Shown: positions 21,646 to 32,824, numbered from the stretch's first letter. The stretch is 64,000 nucleotides of DNA from Diaporthe sp. PMI_573 (GCA_021399435.1 JAJTUP010000019.1:124001-188000); one strand, 5' to 3'. Program-made: numbers and translations. The notes: generated by a model from the sequence alone, not told the origin.

Positions 21646-22110
21646 TTATTTGAACACATGACATATCCTGATCATTTCAATGGAAATTCTTTGTGCATTG
21701 AATCCATTTGTTTTGTGCCTGACTCGGTGCATTCCTTTGCGGGCTTCGTTACAGTTCTTGACAGTCACTAGATTTCGAGACGATTGCGTTGAGGATTGTG
21801 AGCCCTTGATAGGGCCCTGAATGGATTTCCCAGGTCCTTTATATCTATATATAGAGAGAGGCAACAGCCCACGCGCACATGACACAGCCACTCCCTCCTG
21901 CGACTCCTCCAGATTTGTCGTGTTGTCAAGCTTGTGGAAGGCCTCCTTGATAGCATTTTCGGCCGTAGAAGTGTGCCTTGCGACGTGGTGTGCGGGCTCG
22001 CCTCCGGCTGCATCCGTCTTCTTCGCCCGAAAGAAGTGTATGGCCTTCAGAACTGGCCATCGTCCCCCGGGGCCATCGGTATACGGCACCACAATTTCGG
22101 AGTAACTCAT
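21646..22110 (-). CDS. Doubtful ORF, possibly an exon of a degraded gene
   Basis: A 154-codon frame from ATG 22110. The first 85 or so codons are GC3-rich and look protein-like (contains VVPYTDGPGGRWPVLKAIHF), while the rest is AT-rich and unlike coding sequence, so only the 5' part may be a true exon. A TGA sits two codons upstream of the ATG. No domain is recognised. It could be a relic or one exon of an unmodelled gene. Confidence 0.25.
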   Translation of the reverse strand: MSYSEIVVPYTDGPGGRWPVLKAIHFFRAKKTDAAGGEPAHHVARHTSTAENAIKEAFHKLDNTTNLEESQEGVAVSCARGLLPLSIYRYKGPGKSIQGPIKGSQSSTQSSRNLVTVKNCNEARKGMHRVRHKTNGFNAQRISIEMIRICHVFK

Positions 22111-22190
22111 ACCTCACATATTCGTCATTATGATGGATCGTCCGGGCTGAAGTCGTGGAAATTGGCTGAACAGTCTTTTCTCGAGACCCG

Positions 22191-22222
22191 CGAAAGGCTA
22201 AAATGTCTCTTCTAGCCTTTCG
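22191..22222. repeat. 10-bp perfect inverted repeat
   Basis: CGAAAGGCTA at 22191-22200 is matched by its exact reverse complement TAGCCTTTCG at 22213-22222, leaving a 12-nt loop. It lies about 80 bp upstream of the doubtful minus-strand ORF. Function unknown. Confidence 0.6.
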
Positions 22223-22846
22223 TGAGAGTGTGATCTCGGGATCTAAACCTCTCAGATGATCCTGCAGGCTTTGTACAGTCCCACGTTGCTCTACGTAACA
22301 GTCTAGCGGTCTACTTTAGTACTCCCAAGAAGACTAGCAGAGTTTGGGCCCCTGGAGTGGCATCGCAACCCAACGTTGGCGAATGCGGTAATGTCGACGC
22401 GTCCTCTATCATGCCGAATCCCGCCCGATGTTGACGTGTTCGTCTCCCATTACTGATTTTAATGGGTCGCTATGTTTCACAATACCCCCATCGGAAGTAT
22501 CATAATTCCATCAGTAGGTGTCTGTCTCTCCGTCAGTCCAGAAAAAGAGAATCGGTGTAATAGCAGATCAATGTTCTTCACCATCATTGGTGGGGCGCGA
22601 CACGATCAACGTCCTGTTGCCAAGACTGCCCCAATTAACCAAGACTGAATTGATTAACTTGGTGTTGCCATTGGTGGAGAAACCCTCCTAGAGCTGAGTT
22701 TGGCAACTTGAACTCCTGCTCTCAAACCGTCCTTTCATTTCCAGACTGAGGACGAGATATATGACAGCGGCGTCCGAGACTCTGATAATCTGCCAGTGTC
22801 GAGTAGTTCCGCTGTAGCTCACCTAGTCTGCAGAACAGAATTCACC

Positions 22847-23731
22847 ATGTTTGACGCCACAGTTGCCCTTCTGCTGCTGGTCCCTTGTATTGCGGGACAC
22901 GCCGTCCTTCAGAAACCGGTTCCTCGTCGTGTACGTCGTCGTGAAGGCATCAGAAATCAGTTGCTGGACGCATCTAACTCGGCTCGCATCATTAGTCCGG
23001 TGACGCTACAGTAGCACTCTGTGGCGAAGCGGTCACAAACAAACTCGATTCTGGTATGTCACAAGACATACTCAAACCATCCTTCGGTTCATTTGATCAC
23101 TCTCAAAATCACGGTAGCAGCACCATACTCACTTGGTCATACATTCAGATCCAGCCGGCCCGATCGAAAACTCCGTCAAGGTAGCCGACGCAAATTACAA
23201 GTGCAACCTGTACATGTGTCGCGGTTACCAATACGAAGACAATACCGACAGAGTCCAAGTGTACGCAGCTGGTGATGTAGTGACGTTCCATGTCGACCTT
23301 GTGGCAGCTCATAGACCTGGCTGGGCGGTAAGACTCCTATATATCCTACATCGGACATTGAATTGCAAGGTGTCTCTGAATCCATCCATTGCCAAGACTG
23401 ACGAGGAGGACAGAATGTCTCTGTAATCGATCTTGCAAAGAATAAAGCGGTCGGTAGCCCCGTGAAGGTGTGGGATGTGTGGCCAGACAACGTGTCCGGC
23501 GGCGGAGATGATGGTGCGTCAAACTAATGACAATGTCACAACATTAGCGAACTCCGAACACAAAGCCACACTTGCTGACAAGAACCTCTAGTTGACTTCA
23601 ACATTACCATCCCAAGCAGCCTTGGGTCCACATGCAACGCTGGCGGAAAATGTGCCCTGCAATGGTTTTGGTGGTCGAACAGTAACTCTCAGACCTATGA
23701 GAGTTGTGTTGATTTCTATGTGCAGCAGTAG
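22847..23731 (+). CDS. AA16-like lytic polysaccharide monooxygenase
   Basis: Five exons (22847-22930, 22996-23053, 23149-23327, 23414-23513, 23592-23731) join in phase to 186 residues. The signal peptide is residues 1-17 and cleavage after CIAG leaves His18 as the mature N-terminus, which is required for the copper-binding histidine brace. A second candidate brace His lies in FHVDLVAAHRPGWA. Other family-like blocks are YKCNLYMCRGYQYEDNTDRV, ANVSVIDLAKNKAVGSP and the terminal CALQWFWWSNSNSQTYESCV. The pattern resembles fungal AA16 LPMOs (oxidative cleavage of cellulose), single-domain with no carbohydrate-binding module seen. The first intron's acceptor was chosen because CATTAG gives SGDATVALCGEAV in frame. 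Family assignment is from recall of conserved blocks, so AA16 versus a close relative is not settled. Confidence 0.75.
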
Positions 23732-24243
23732 CATGGGAATATGACAGCCGAGCAAAGAGGTCCCGTCTCAAAAGAGCCTGCATCTCATTCGCATTGGCGC
23801 CATTGGCGCCGATCTTCTTTACTCATGGCACAGTATTATTTTATTCTCTACTTCTCTTGTACATACGTTCGTCAGTGCCATCAGCGTAGCTAGATCCAAC
23901 TTGACACCGGGTTTACTGTCGATCAGCTTGTGTCCCAGCTGCACTTCCCCGCCCCCCAACGACCGACCACCGGAACTGCGGACACGGTCACCCTCGCCCA
24001 GACACCTCCAGTCCGGTTCTGTAAGCTTTACATGCGTACGCGTGCATTTATAAAGCACATATTTCTGTGCATCTCATAGATGTTCCTCCCTTTTGGCTTT
24101 CGAGGATAGAACATTACCCAATATCACCTTGAATCGTCCCCTCTCCAAGCCAGTGCTTGATAATCGCCGCACCTCGATCATCCTGACCTGGATTCCACAG
24201 AGACCTTTGAAAACCGCAGTCCTATCAAAGGTTATCCGATAGC
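23732..24243. other. Intergenic spacer
   Basis: No gene seen between the LPMO gene and the SDR gene, which are in tandem. A short direct repeat of ATTGGCGCC occurs near 23795-23812. Confidence 0.45.
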
Positions 24244-25143
24244 ATGACGACCGAACGCTCTCAACTGACGTCAAGGGTGATTCCCTCCATCGTTCTCGGC
24301 GATGGTGCCCCAGGCACTCTATCCGGACCGCCACCGCCCCTTTCACAGAAGGACGCCCGGTCTAGGGCTCTGGAGCGATTCTCGGTCGCCGAAAATGTCA
24401 TTGTGACAGGTGGGACAGGCGATCTTGGATTCACCGCGTGCCGCACCCTCCTCGAGCACGGCGCCAGCGGGCTTGTGATATTCGACCTCGATGAGGCGGA
24501 GGGGGCGGCTAAGGTAGAATTGCTCAGGGAGGGCTTTCCCGATGCCAAGGTCGAGTTCATGAAGGTCAACGTCACGGATGCGGTGAGGGTCAATGAGGCC
24601 GTTCGAGACACGGCTAAAATCCTAGGCTCGGTGGACGTACTGGTGTGTTTCGCGGGTGTTGTCAGCACAATTCCCGCCGCAGAAATGACTCCTGAGCAGT
24701 TCCGGCTCGTCGTGGATATCAACCTGACAGGGTCTTTCCTGTGCGCCCAGGCGGTTGCTCGGGTGATGATCGAGCAGAAGAAGCGAGGGAGTATCATCAT
24801 GACTGCCTCGATCTCCGGTCACAGGCCGAACTACCCCCAGCCTCAAGTCAGTTACAATGTGTCCAAGGCCGGAGTATTGGCCTTGAAGGACTCGTTGGCT
24901 GCGGAGTGGGGAGTCCATGGAATCAGGGTCAACACAATCTCTCCGGGCTACATGAACACCATCCTAAATGAGGGATCGATGCTGGACTGGCACAAGACTC
25001 AATGGTTTCACAAGCACCCTATGAAACGCATGGGCGAGCCTGAAGAGCTTATGGGGGCTGTGGTTCTGCTAGCCAGCAGGTCCAGCACTTACATCACTGG
25101 AGAAGATATTAGGATTGATGGGGGGCACCTTATCATGATGTAA
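24244..25143 (+). CDS. Short-chain dehydrogenase/reductase (SDR)
   Basis: A single exon of 299 residues. It has the classical SDR layout: NAD(P)-binding TGGTGDLG at 55-62, acidic D81 at the end of strand 2 (suggesting NAD preference), CFAGVV near 135-140, N160, a catalytic Ser in MTASISG (189 or 191), and Y204-x3-K208. The late IRVNTISPGYMNT and the terminal YITGEDIRIDGG also fit. The N-terminal 45 residues are a Pro-rich extension. It most resembles fungal polyol/sorbose-type reductases, but the substrate is not certain. It converges on the GMC gene with 128 bp between the stop codons. Confidence 0.9.
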   Translation: MTTERSQLTSRVIPSIVLGDGAPGTLSGPPPPLSQKDARSRALERFSVAENVIVTGGTGDLGFTACRTLLEHGASGLVIFDLDEAEGAAKVELLREGFPDAKVEFMKVNVTDAVRVNEAVRDTAKILGSVDVLVCFAGVVSTIPAAEMTPEQFRLVVDINLTGSFLCAQAVARVMIEQKKRGSIIMTASISGHRPNYPQPQVSYNVSKAGVLALKDSLAAEWGVHGIRVNTISPGYMNTILNEGSMLDWHKTQWFHKHPMKRMGEPEELMGAVVLLASRSSTYITGEDIRIDGGHLIMM

Positions 25144-25271
25144 GCTCATGTCGTGTGTGCTGTTCGGGGGACGTCCACGGGTATTAGAGCACTAGAATCA
25201 CTTAGTGAAATACAACAGTCATGGTTCTTTGCTATCTGATTAACTAAGATGACATCTTTGTAGACGTCAAT

Positions 25272-27279
25272 TTAACCCAAGCGCACTTGCTTTCCTGCTT
25301 TCAATCTGTCTTCTTTGATGATATCGGCCGCCCTCTCAGCTACAGCATAGACCGTTGACTGGATATTACCGGAAGGCTCAAGGGGGAAGACACTGGCATC
25401 GACAACACGCAGATTGCGAATACCATAGACTTTGAGTCGAGTGTCAACAACGCCACCAGTTTCCTGGGGACGCATGGAAGCACTGCCGCTGAGATGGAAC
25501 ACTGAAATTTGACGACTCCTCACGACATTCCTTGCAGACTCCAGGTCGTGCACATGATTCTGAAGACGCTTTCCATTGGGCTTGAGGATGCTCGAGAATG
25601 GCTTGGTATCGACCAGCTTCTCCACAAACTGAACACCCCTTGCCAGAAGCTCCATGTCGACCTTCTCGGAATTGTATCGAGGGTCCCATACGGGCTTGTC
25701 TCCCACATTTGCAGATGCGATGTGGCTCGTGCCGCGCGAAAAAGGGTGATTGAGGTATACCATCACAGTAATGTAGTTGTCGGGCTCAGTTGGCGTGATA
25801 TAGTCCGTAACACTATGAGGTGTCTCTGGAATGATCACTTGAGTAGGGAACAACATCAGTTGATAGGTCGGCTCATTGGTCGTTTCCAGGAGATTCCTGA
25901 TCACCCGTCGGTCCAATTCAGAGCATTGACTTCCAGTGGCGTTTGCATGTATTTCGTTGTTCGTCTCAAAGAACTTGCTGCGAGCCTCCAATGTGAGAAC
26001 ACCGGATGAGTCAACCACTTTGCAGTAATCTAGGTCAGCACAGGCATCTTTCAACTTGGGACCAGGATGTGGAAGCGTACTTGGCACAAATGCTGAGCTG
26101 ATGATGCTCTGCCCCAAAGGCCCGTCTTGGCTGCTTTGGTATTGAGAAACAATCGCCTTGAGCAGATCAGGGTCTCGAAGAATATCTCCGGACATGATAC
26201 CATCTGCAACCTCGAAGCTCTCACAGACGATGGGATGGTCCTGCAGGTTACATCCGACGTTTTCGTTCTCAATAATGACCGGGACGCCTCGGTTCGTCAA
26301 TATCTCCCTGTCTCCTATGCCGGACAGCTCGAGAATCTGCGGAGTCTGGAGAGCGCCAGCGGCCAGAATGACCTCGATACTGGCGCGAATGGTACGCTTG
26401 AGTCCATTGTTGGAGCAAACTTCCACGCCTGTAGCAATTGCCTGACTGGTTGAATCGTCCGGTTTATCCAGGTTGATCCGGCTGACTATGGTATCTGTCA
26501 GTATCGACAGGTTTGGACGGGCTCTGACCTCTTCCGTCAAGTACGCGGATGCCGCTGAGGTTCTGGTCTTCGTGACTGGGTCTATGGTTGCGGCTTGTTG
26601 AAACGCGCCGACAGCAAGCCCCTTCCTCGGATCAGAAGCCATCTTCAGGCCTAGCGCCTCAAAAGCATCTACCCATGCGGTGTTGTTAGGTCCAAATCCG
26701 TCCCCGAATGAGACGGCGAGTGGACCTGATTCCGAAGCCGAGATACCGAGGTCATGATAACCGTCCATTCGACACGCGTCTCTTGCAATAAGGGACGGCG
26801 GATGAGTCTTTGCGAACTTGCGGAAATACGGAGAAAGAGTATCGAAATTCCAGCCCTCGTTCCCCAGTGTTTCCCATGCATCAATGATGGGCTTGCCAGG
26901 ATATACCATCATCAAGAAATTCAGAGCAGAGCAACCTCCCAGCATCCTACCTCTGGCCTGACTGATGGTGCGATTGTTCAAATTTGGCTATTCCGGTTCA
27001 AAAGTATGAGTCCAGGCTTGGGAAGCGCGGTGCGAGAGGCAGTTGACACACCTGTGGAACTGAGAGAAAATTCCAATCATATTCATCTTTGCCATACAAA
27101 GCCCCCATCATGCTCGGTGTCATCACAGCAGGGTCTTTGCTTTTGTCCCCTCCTGCCTCGATAACGAGCACGGAGACATCAGCATCTTCACTGAGGCGAG
27201 AAGCGACCACAAGTCCGGCGGTACCGCCGCCAACAATGACATAGTCGTACAAGTCATCTTCACCGTGTCGTGCAGCCAT
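25272..27279 (-). CDS. GMC oxidoreductase (FAD-dependent)
   Basis: Two exons on the minus strand (27279-27052 and 26987-25272; intron GTGTGT...AATAG) give 647 residues. The join yields FLSVPQPNLNNRTIS, continuous with the family. FAD-binding VIVGGGTAGLVVASRL is near the N-terminus, the GMC signature GRMLGGCSALN follows the intron, and the C-terminal active site has HLSGSASM with the catalytic His and SGNIQSTVYAVAE with Asn at the second position. The family oxidises alcohols or sugars with O2 or other acceptors. No signal peptide is seen from ATG 27279; the frame stays open to a TTG at 27372 without adding one. Closest in style to choline/aryl-alcohol-type members. Confidence 0.9.
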
Positions 27280-28692
27280 TTTGCCAGCCAGAGCATGCAG
27301 CTTTCTCACAGCACTTGAGGTTCGGGGTTGGGCTGAGGAAGTGCCTGGGCGAGAAGAGACGAGACACGCCAAAGAATTTTCGGATAGGCCTAGATTAGTT
27401 ATAGTAATATCTGTGGGGATTCGTGCACTGAAGCCACATGATCTCGGCCAACGATACTACTGTAGACCCTTCTGGATTCCAAAGCTTATATGCATATGTG
27501 TGGGTACTAAGATGCCGGCACTAGAGCTCTCAATCCGGCACGGTATATGAGATGCTGATTACATGCTTCGTCACCTCAAGATGACAGATGCTCAAGGAGT
27601 GCCGCGTAAGCCAGTAGATAGCGTGTGAGTATTGGCCCGTGTAGGACATCTGGAATGATCGCGACAAACTCGTTAACCACGACCCCATCGAGACAATCAC
27701 CACACCCCATGGGGCCGGGGATTTAAAAGCCTCTACAAGGGTTTCTCGTCGGACTGACAAAGGTGAACCCACCTTTCGAGTCACTTTAGAGAAAACACTG
27801 AAGTGTTTATAATACCTAGGTAGTATTACCATTGCCTTAATTTGCAGATTCGTGGCCACCACCACTGTGAACATGCCCAGCATTTACGGCCACCATTTTC
27901 TGGGCAAATTTACTTTCGACTCTTGGGTCAACACGACCAATAATGGAACTAATTTTGAATTTACCGCAGCACTATATGTGTCAGGAGCAGGATATTCAGC
28001 CCACCGCACTAACACTATGTGCAGTCAGTTGTGGACAGTTATTATTCTCTGAATTGAAAATCGGGCAAGTACAATTAAGCTCCATCTGTCTTTCTATCTA
28101 GATGAATCATGGTTTCTTGACGAAAAGCGTGTATATAGACAACTCGTTACTGGTGTCGGACAGCTACAGAGATTGTGCACGCTGGTTCAAGGTGCTCTGT
28201 AGAGGGTTGGCGTTGGTAGGACAAGACGAGCACAAGGACAGGATACCGACTACGTACCGTAGTGGTGGATGACCCCGCCATTGGCCCGTGCTTCCACCGA
28301 GCGGGTCGCTCGCTGCAACCCTGGGGCATCCGTGGGGAGGACTGGGCCTGGACTAGGGAAGCTAGGGTGGGTTGCACCTCACCTCACCCAGCTGCTAACA
28401 CACGCCAGCTGCCTCGAGCTTGTGACCACACCTTTCGAGTGGGTGGCAGCTTCTTCTCCAACACCAGGCGACCCTCCTACTCACCTTCTCAACTGGACTC
28501 AACTGTGATTTCCCGTGCCGTTGCCGTCTCCGCTTCTCTTTCAGGCCAACAACTGGGCTACTACTTCGTCATAAATGTGCCCGTAGATGCCAGCGAAGCG
28601 AGCCGCCCTCGACAGCTCACAGAAGCAGAGGCAACAAGCCAAACAGTAAATCGATGATTGCAACTTGCCGAGAACCTCGGAGCAGCGCAACC
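27280..28692. other. Divergent intergenic region
   Basis: Separates the GMC gene (-) from the coiled-coil gene (+). No supported gene; open frames here begin at non-ATG codons and lack domains. Confidence 0.45.
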
Positions 28693-30759
28693 ATGGCATC
28701 CAGATCTTCCTTCCTCCCACGCCTCTCCCTTTTGCGCCCTGATGATTCCTCCGTCCTGCCCTTCCACAACGGTTCGTCTCGTTATCCCGGCCTCCAAAAC
28801 CAGCACAGCGAATACGATCTAGACGAATTATCACCACAAGCAGAAAGAGATGATCTCCTCCCGCACGCCTTTGACGGGCCCGCTCCGTCTAGTCTGCCCT
28901 CTAACCGCAAGCCTACGGGTGTCTTGAACCGCCGGCCATCTAATTCCTCCTCCGCCGGTTCGACCGATGCGAAAATCCGAAAGGAGAGAGGTTACGGCAA
29001 AGTCCTGTTTGCCGGCCCCCCTCCTCCCATCGCCATGTCGCGGGTCTTTTACCGTGACACTGAGGAACACTATAATGATGGCGAAGAGGAAGATTCGCAG
29101 GCCGGTGCCGCTTCCTGGCTCCCTGGTACCGCGAGGAAAGCCATTCGAAGCGTCATGTGGGATCAGTCAGCTGTCGGTCCTTCGCGCCGTCCTGAAGAGG
29201 CCCCGGTTGCCTACGACCGCAACTCCATATGGCGTAGCGTACAGCGGCGTGAGCGTGCCATAGTGCAGGATGTGCAGCATTTCCTGCAGATCCAGGAGGA
29301 CGTCCTGACACGCGTTCAGTCTGGCGATGATGGCCAGGAGAACAGCAGCGGTAGTGCCACCCCCACAAGTGCGAGCGTCTCTTCGTCGCGGCTCCTCCAT
29401 CGGTCCACAATCGAACCCGTGACGAGGTCGGGGCCGGGCGGAGAGATCATCCCTGTGCGCCAGCCCAGGCGGAAGAAGGCAGGGATCAGTGATGCGAGGA
29501 AGGGCATTGCTGGAAGCATGGCACAGCTGGCCAACTTGAAGGTGGAAGAGGACGCATCAATTCTTAGCGCCCTGTCTACAAGGAAACAAGCCCTCGCGAA
29601 GTTGCGCAGGCTGTCCACAAAACACGACGACATTGCCGAGGAGCTTACTGCACTTGAGACGGACGAGGCGGAGCCGCTTGCCAAGGAGCTCGAGGAGCTC
29701 GGGAGCGAACACCGTGGCGTATGTTCCGAGATTGAAGAGCTGCAGAAGAGACTTGCTGAGCTGAGGACAAGACGGCGTTACTTGGAGAGTAGAATGGACG
29801 GTGTGAAGAACCGCCGGGAGGCAGGGTTGAGTGGTTATAAGAACGCGCTGAAGGAGGTCGAAGATACGACGAATACCTTCCTCGCACGACCACCAGTGAA
29901 GCCCTTGGATGTAGAGGCACTCACAGATAGCACAGACACAAAAGACCCGGTGTCGACGGCCGGAGGCGTCGAGTTCATGCATCTTCGTCCCGAGCGCCGG
30001 ACAATCGACATGGCCCGCGAGTGGTGGGAAAATGAGATCAGTATTCTGGAAAGGCGCAAGGCACAGGTAGACATAGAACGAGCGGCTCTTGAGGAAGGTG
30101 GCCGGATCTGGGAAGAGGTCGTAAGGCTTGTTCTGGACTTCGAAACCGAACTCCGGAAGATAATGTCTGGAATGATGGCATCGTCAGTCCACGGCGGAAA
30201 GGGCAAAGACCACGAACTCCCGTCGAAAGAAACGATATTGAAGCTGCAGTACGAAAAGATCAACACTGTAGTGATGGGCCTGGAACAACGACTGCACGTT
30301 GCAGAAGACCATGGCTGGAATCTGCTCATCGCGGCCATTGGCGCGGAGCTCGAGGCTTTCAAGCAGGCCCAGAAAATCAACAGGGATATGCTCAGGGAAT
30401 CCGGCATCGTGGTAGATGATCCGGCCCCGAGTGATGTGCCGAGAGAGAACTCCGGCATATCGGCAAGCACCAACAACTCGTTTCATACGGTCAACGGCGG
30501 CAGCGCGAACCTCGATGAGCTCCAGCAGCAGCTACTCGACCTACCAAATAACCGCGAGGACGAGAAGACCGACGAAAGCGATAACGAGGCCCCTGCAGAC
30601 TTGTTGGTCACACAAGCGGGCAGTCAAGAGCGTGAACAATACCATAATGACAGACGCGACGTAGATGGGGTGAACGAAACCCCTGTGCTGGACCGCGAGA
30701 GCAGTGACAACGAGGTGCCACCCGAGTTCCTTGTCGAGCATCACGATAGCAGGGGGTGA
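28693..30759 (+). CDS. atg28: Coiled-coil protein, probable Atg28-like
   Basis: A single exon of 688 residues from ATG 28693 (context ACCATGG); an in-frame ATG at 28654 would add 13 residues. The N-terminal 260 residues are Ser/Pro-rich with islands such as GYGKVLFAGPPPPIAMSRVF and RKAIRSVMWDQS. A coiled coil spans about residues 280-385 (heptads of Leu with Glu/Lys/Arg, for example LAKELEELGSEHRGVCSEIE), followed by a second helical block around REWWENEISILERRKAQVD. The tail is acidic and disordered. The order of parts resembles the filamentous-fungal proteins annotated Atg28, an autophagy factor first found in pexophagy of methylotrophic yeast. The identification is from overall recall, so treat the symbol as tentative. 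Confidence 0.6.
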   Translation: MASRSSFLPRLSLLRPDDSSVLPFHNGSSRYPGLQNQHSEYDLDELSPQAERDDLLPHAFDGPAPSSLPSNRKPTGVLNRRPSNSSSAGSTDAKIRKERGYGKVLFAGPPPPIAMSRVFYRDTEEHYNDGEEEDSQAGAASWLPGTARKAIRSVMWDQSAVGPSRRPEEAPVAYDRNSIWRSVQRRERAIVQDVQHFLQIQEDVLTRVQSGDDGQENSSGSATPTSASVSSSRLLHRSTIEPVTRSGPGGEIIPVRQPRRKKAGISDARKGIAGSMAQLANLKVEEDASILSALSTRKQALAKLRRLSTKHDDIAEELTALETDEAEPLAKELEELGSEHRGVCSEIEELQKRLAELRTRRRYLESRMDGVKNRREAGLSGYKNALKEVEDTTNTFLARPPVKPLDVEALTDSTDTKDPVSTAGGVEFMHLRPERRTIDMAREWWENEISILERRKAQVDIERAALEEGGRIWEEVVRLVLDFETELRKIMSGMMASSVHGGKGKDHELPSKETILKLQYEKINTVVMGLEQRLHVAEDHGWNLLIAAIGAELEAFKQAQKINRDMLRESGIVVDDPAPSDVPRENSGISASTNNSFHTVNGGSANLDELQQQLLDLPNNREDEKTDESDNEAPADLLVTQAGSQEREQYHNDRRDVDGVNETPVLDRESSDNEVPPEFLVEHHDSRG

Positions 30760-30920
30760 TGAGTACGATGGCTTTTGATGCTGGTTATTCGGCTTGCAGA
30801 GGCGTTAAATGGCATAGTTAGACTTCACATACATTATTACATCAACACAGCCCCATTCGGAAAATGCGAAAACATCATTGCGTAGCCCCTGTAGCCTGCT
30901 TACCCGATGTCTATATCCTG

Positions 30921-30960
30921 TAGGAGGTTATCCCACAGGAGGTTATCCCCTAGGAGGTTT
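30921..30960 (+). repeat. Short tandem repeat, 15-bp unit
   Basis: About 2.7 copies of a unit close to TAGGAGGTTATCCCA in direct tandem, in the 3' flank of the coiled-coil gene. Confidence 0.7.
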
Positions 30961-32777
30961 GGTAGTGAGCACTGCCCAGGTGCAGGTGGTCTGCTACAGA
31001 TACTGTGGCCGCGTACACCCGAGCAAGGCTCGTGTCGGATACACCCACAACAGTTGTTTCGTTATGAATAGCACGTATGTCTAGCATGCAGAGTACTCAA
31101 TGAAAAGATTTTCTTTCCAACGAAGCCAGGAAAGCGGAGATGGTCTCCTGCCATGATTTTCAAGTCATGACTTGTGCAAGCAAATAAATAAATACCAGAC
31201 GCCAGCCCTCATAAAACTCATGGCCACCCAAGACCAGGTGTGGCCGTTGCCCTACTCTGATGGTCTCACCGAACCAGTGTTCACCATCCCGTTGCTTTAT
31301 CTGTCCCCGATATCTACCTGTTCCGCTCGAACCAGCCGCTCTGGCCGGCGGTCACAACAGCCCAGTCCATAGCCGTCTCGCCGACAGCCAGGTACCGGCT
31401 AACCCACTTTTGTGTCTCGTTGCCTTCACCTGCTATCTTGTCCGACTTGAAACTAGGCCTAGGGATGCCCAACACGGGGCCGGAGTCAGCCTTTGGTGTC
31501 TGTGGACTTGGAATGTATTTTCTCATCCTTTAGAGTCGTGGTAGTGGAAGGGGATAGTCTTCACTCACGTCAAGCCGGTCGATCGTCGGATTCCGGCGAG
31601 GATGGTCGAGACTGTGGAGAAGGCGGAGGGGTCAGCCGAGGCTATCGCGACGAGGGCGAGTTATTGTGTTTGCGAGGAGGACCTACTAAGGATGGCATCG
31701 ACGCCATAGTGGACAAGTCTTCCCAGCTTCGACCACAACCCCAAAGTCAGCAAATCGAGGAGCTGGAGAGATGTTGTTGTTTAGCACCCATGGCGCATGT
31801 GACGATGCATGGATGGCCGACCGTTGGGCAGAGGAGGGGTTGGGAAGACCCATCGATGGGGGGCCCCGGGGCGCGCAAGGGGGAGGGGGGAGGTGACCCA
31901 CCACCATCTTGACGTGGCTTTGTCTTGACTCTTGTTCGCTCGAGCAGTTCGGTCCGGGTGCAGGGCGAGGCAGACGAGAGCGAGGCTTTGGGATGATACG
32001 GCGGAGGGGGATGGGACGTAGGGCGGGTTGGGGGGGGGGGTGGGCTGTTTGGCTCTCGTCTCGGCGTTTCTGCCGGAGTTATCGTTACTCAGGTGAAGAG
32101 GTCTGGATGGATGCTCGTGTCAGGTCCGGATGGCTCTGTCCGTATGCCGCCGTGTCTGCGTGTCGAGTCGTTGATGCCAAGAAAACAAGGGCAGAAGCAG
32201 GAGGAGGCAAGCAGGAGGCAGGAACCCCCGGTAGCTTCCGAAACCGCGGCAGAGCATCCGCGTGCACAGCTGGCGGCTACCACAGTGCAGTCTACGGTAC
32301 ATCCCCACTGGCGCGGATTACATAATGACAGCCACTGGCAGGTGCAGCTTATCACCGGCGGGCGTGGGTTATCGAGGCCTGGTGATTGGCGACGTGGAGC
32401 TTCGTCGCCTTGGCCCCCGATTATTTTTGGGGAGGAGGGGTCGCGAACCGCAGCAGCTGGGTGCCGGGAAGCAGTGGGATGTGGCTTTTTTGGGGGGGCG
32501 GGATTTTGGGGGTACATGAGTCTGACACCCGCGCTGGCATGGCATGTTGAGATGGAAGCCCGCTCCCAAGGCCCGTATTGGAAGCAACGTTGAGGGACTT
32601 TTTTTTTTCTCTCTCTCTCTCTGTGCATTTTTTCCAACAGCTCCAGCTCCAGCCGAGACAAGCCAAGCAATCGCAGGATTTCCAAACTCGGCCGCCCCTC
32701 TGTTAATAATAACTCGCCTCGCCTCTTCCTCTGCAGCTCCAGACCCAAAGCTCCTCGACATTCTCAAACCCTACACT

Positions 32778-32824
32778 TTGACACCTTGACATCTTGACAC
32801 CTTGACACTTTGACACTTTGACAA
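32778..32824 (+). repeat. TTGACAYY tandem repeat, six units
   Basis: Six consecutive 8-bp units beginning TTGACA (variants TTGACACC, TTGACATC, TTGACACT, last unit cut short). They lie about 600 bp upstream of the pyruvate kinase start codon. Confidence 0.8.

Larger units (their letters stand above)
21319..22846. other. Spacer with a possible degraded gene and a hairpin
   Basis: AT-rich in the left part. Contains the minus-strand frame 21646-22110 and the inverted repeat 22191-22222, both listed separately. A composite promoter for the LPMO gene is expected at the right end. Confidence 0.4.

Noticed and set aside
29835..30476. 213-codon minus-strand frame opposite the coiled-coil gene
   Set aside because: Antisense shadow with low-complexity Ser/Arg content and no domain.
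32089..32748. 219-codon minus-strand frame upstream of pyruvate kinase
   Set aside because: Lies in repetitive G-rich and C/T-rich sequence, Pro/Arg-rich composition, no domain; overlapping frames exist in all phases.
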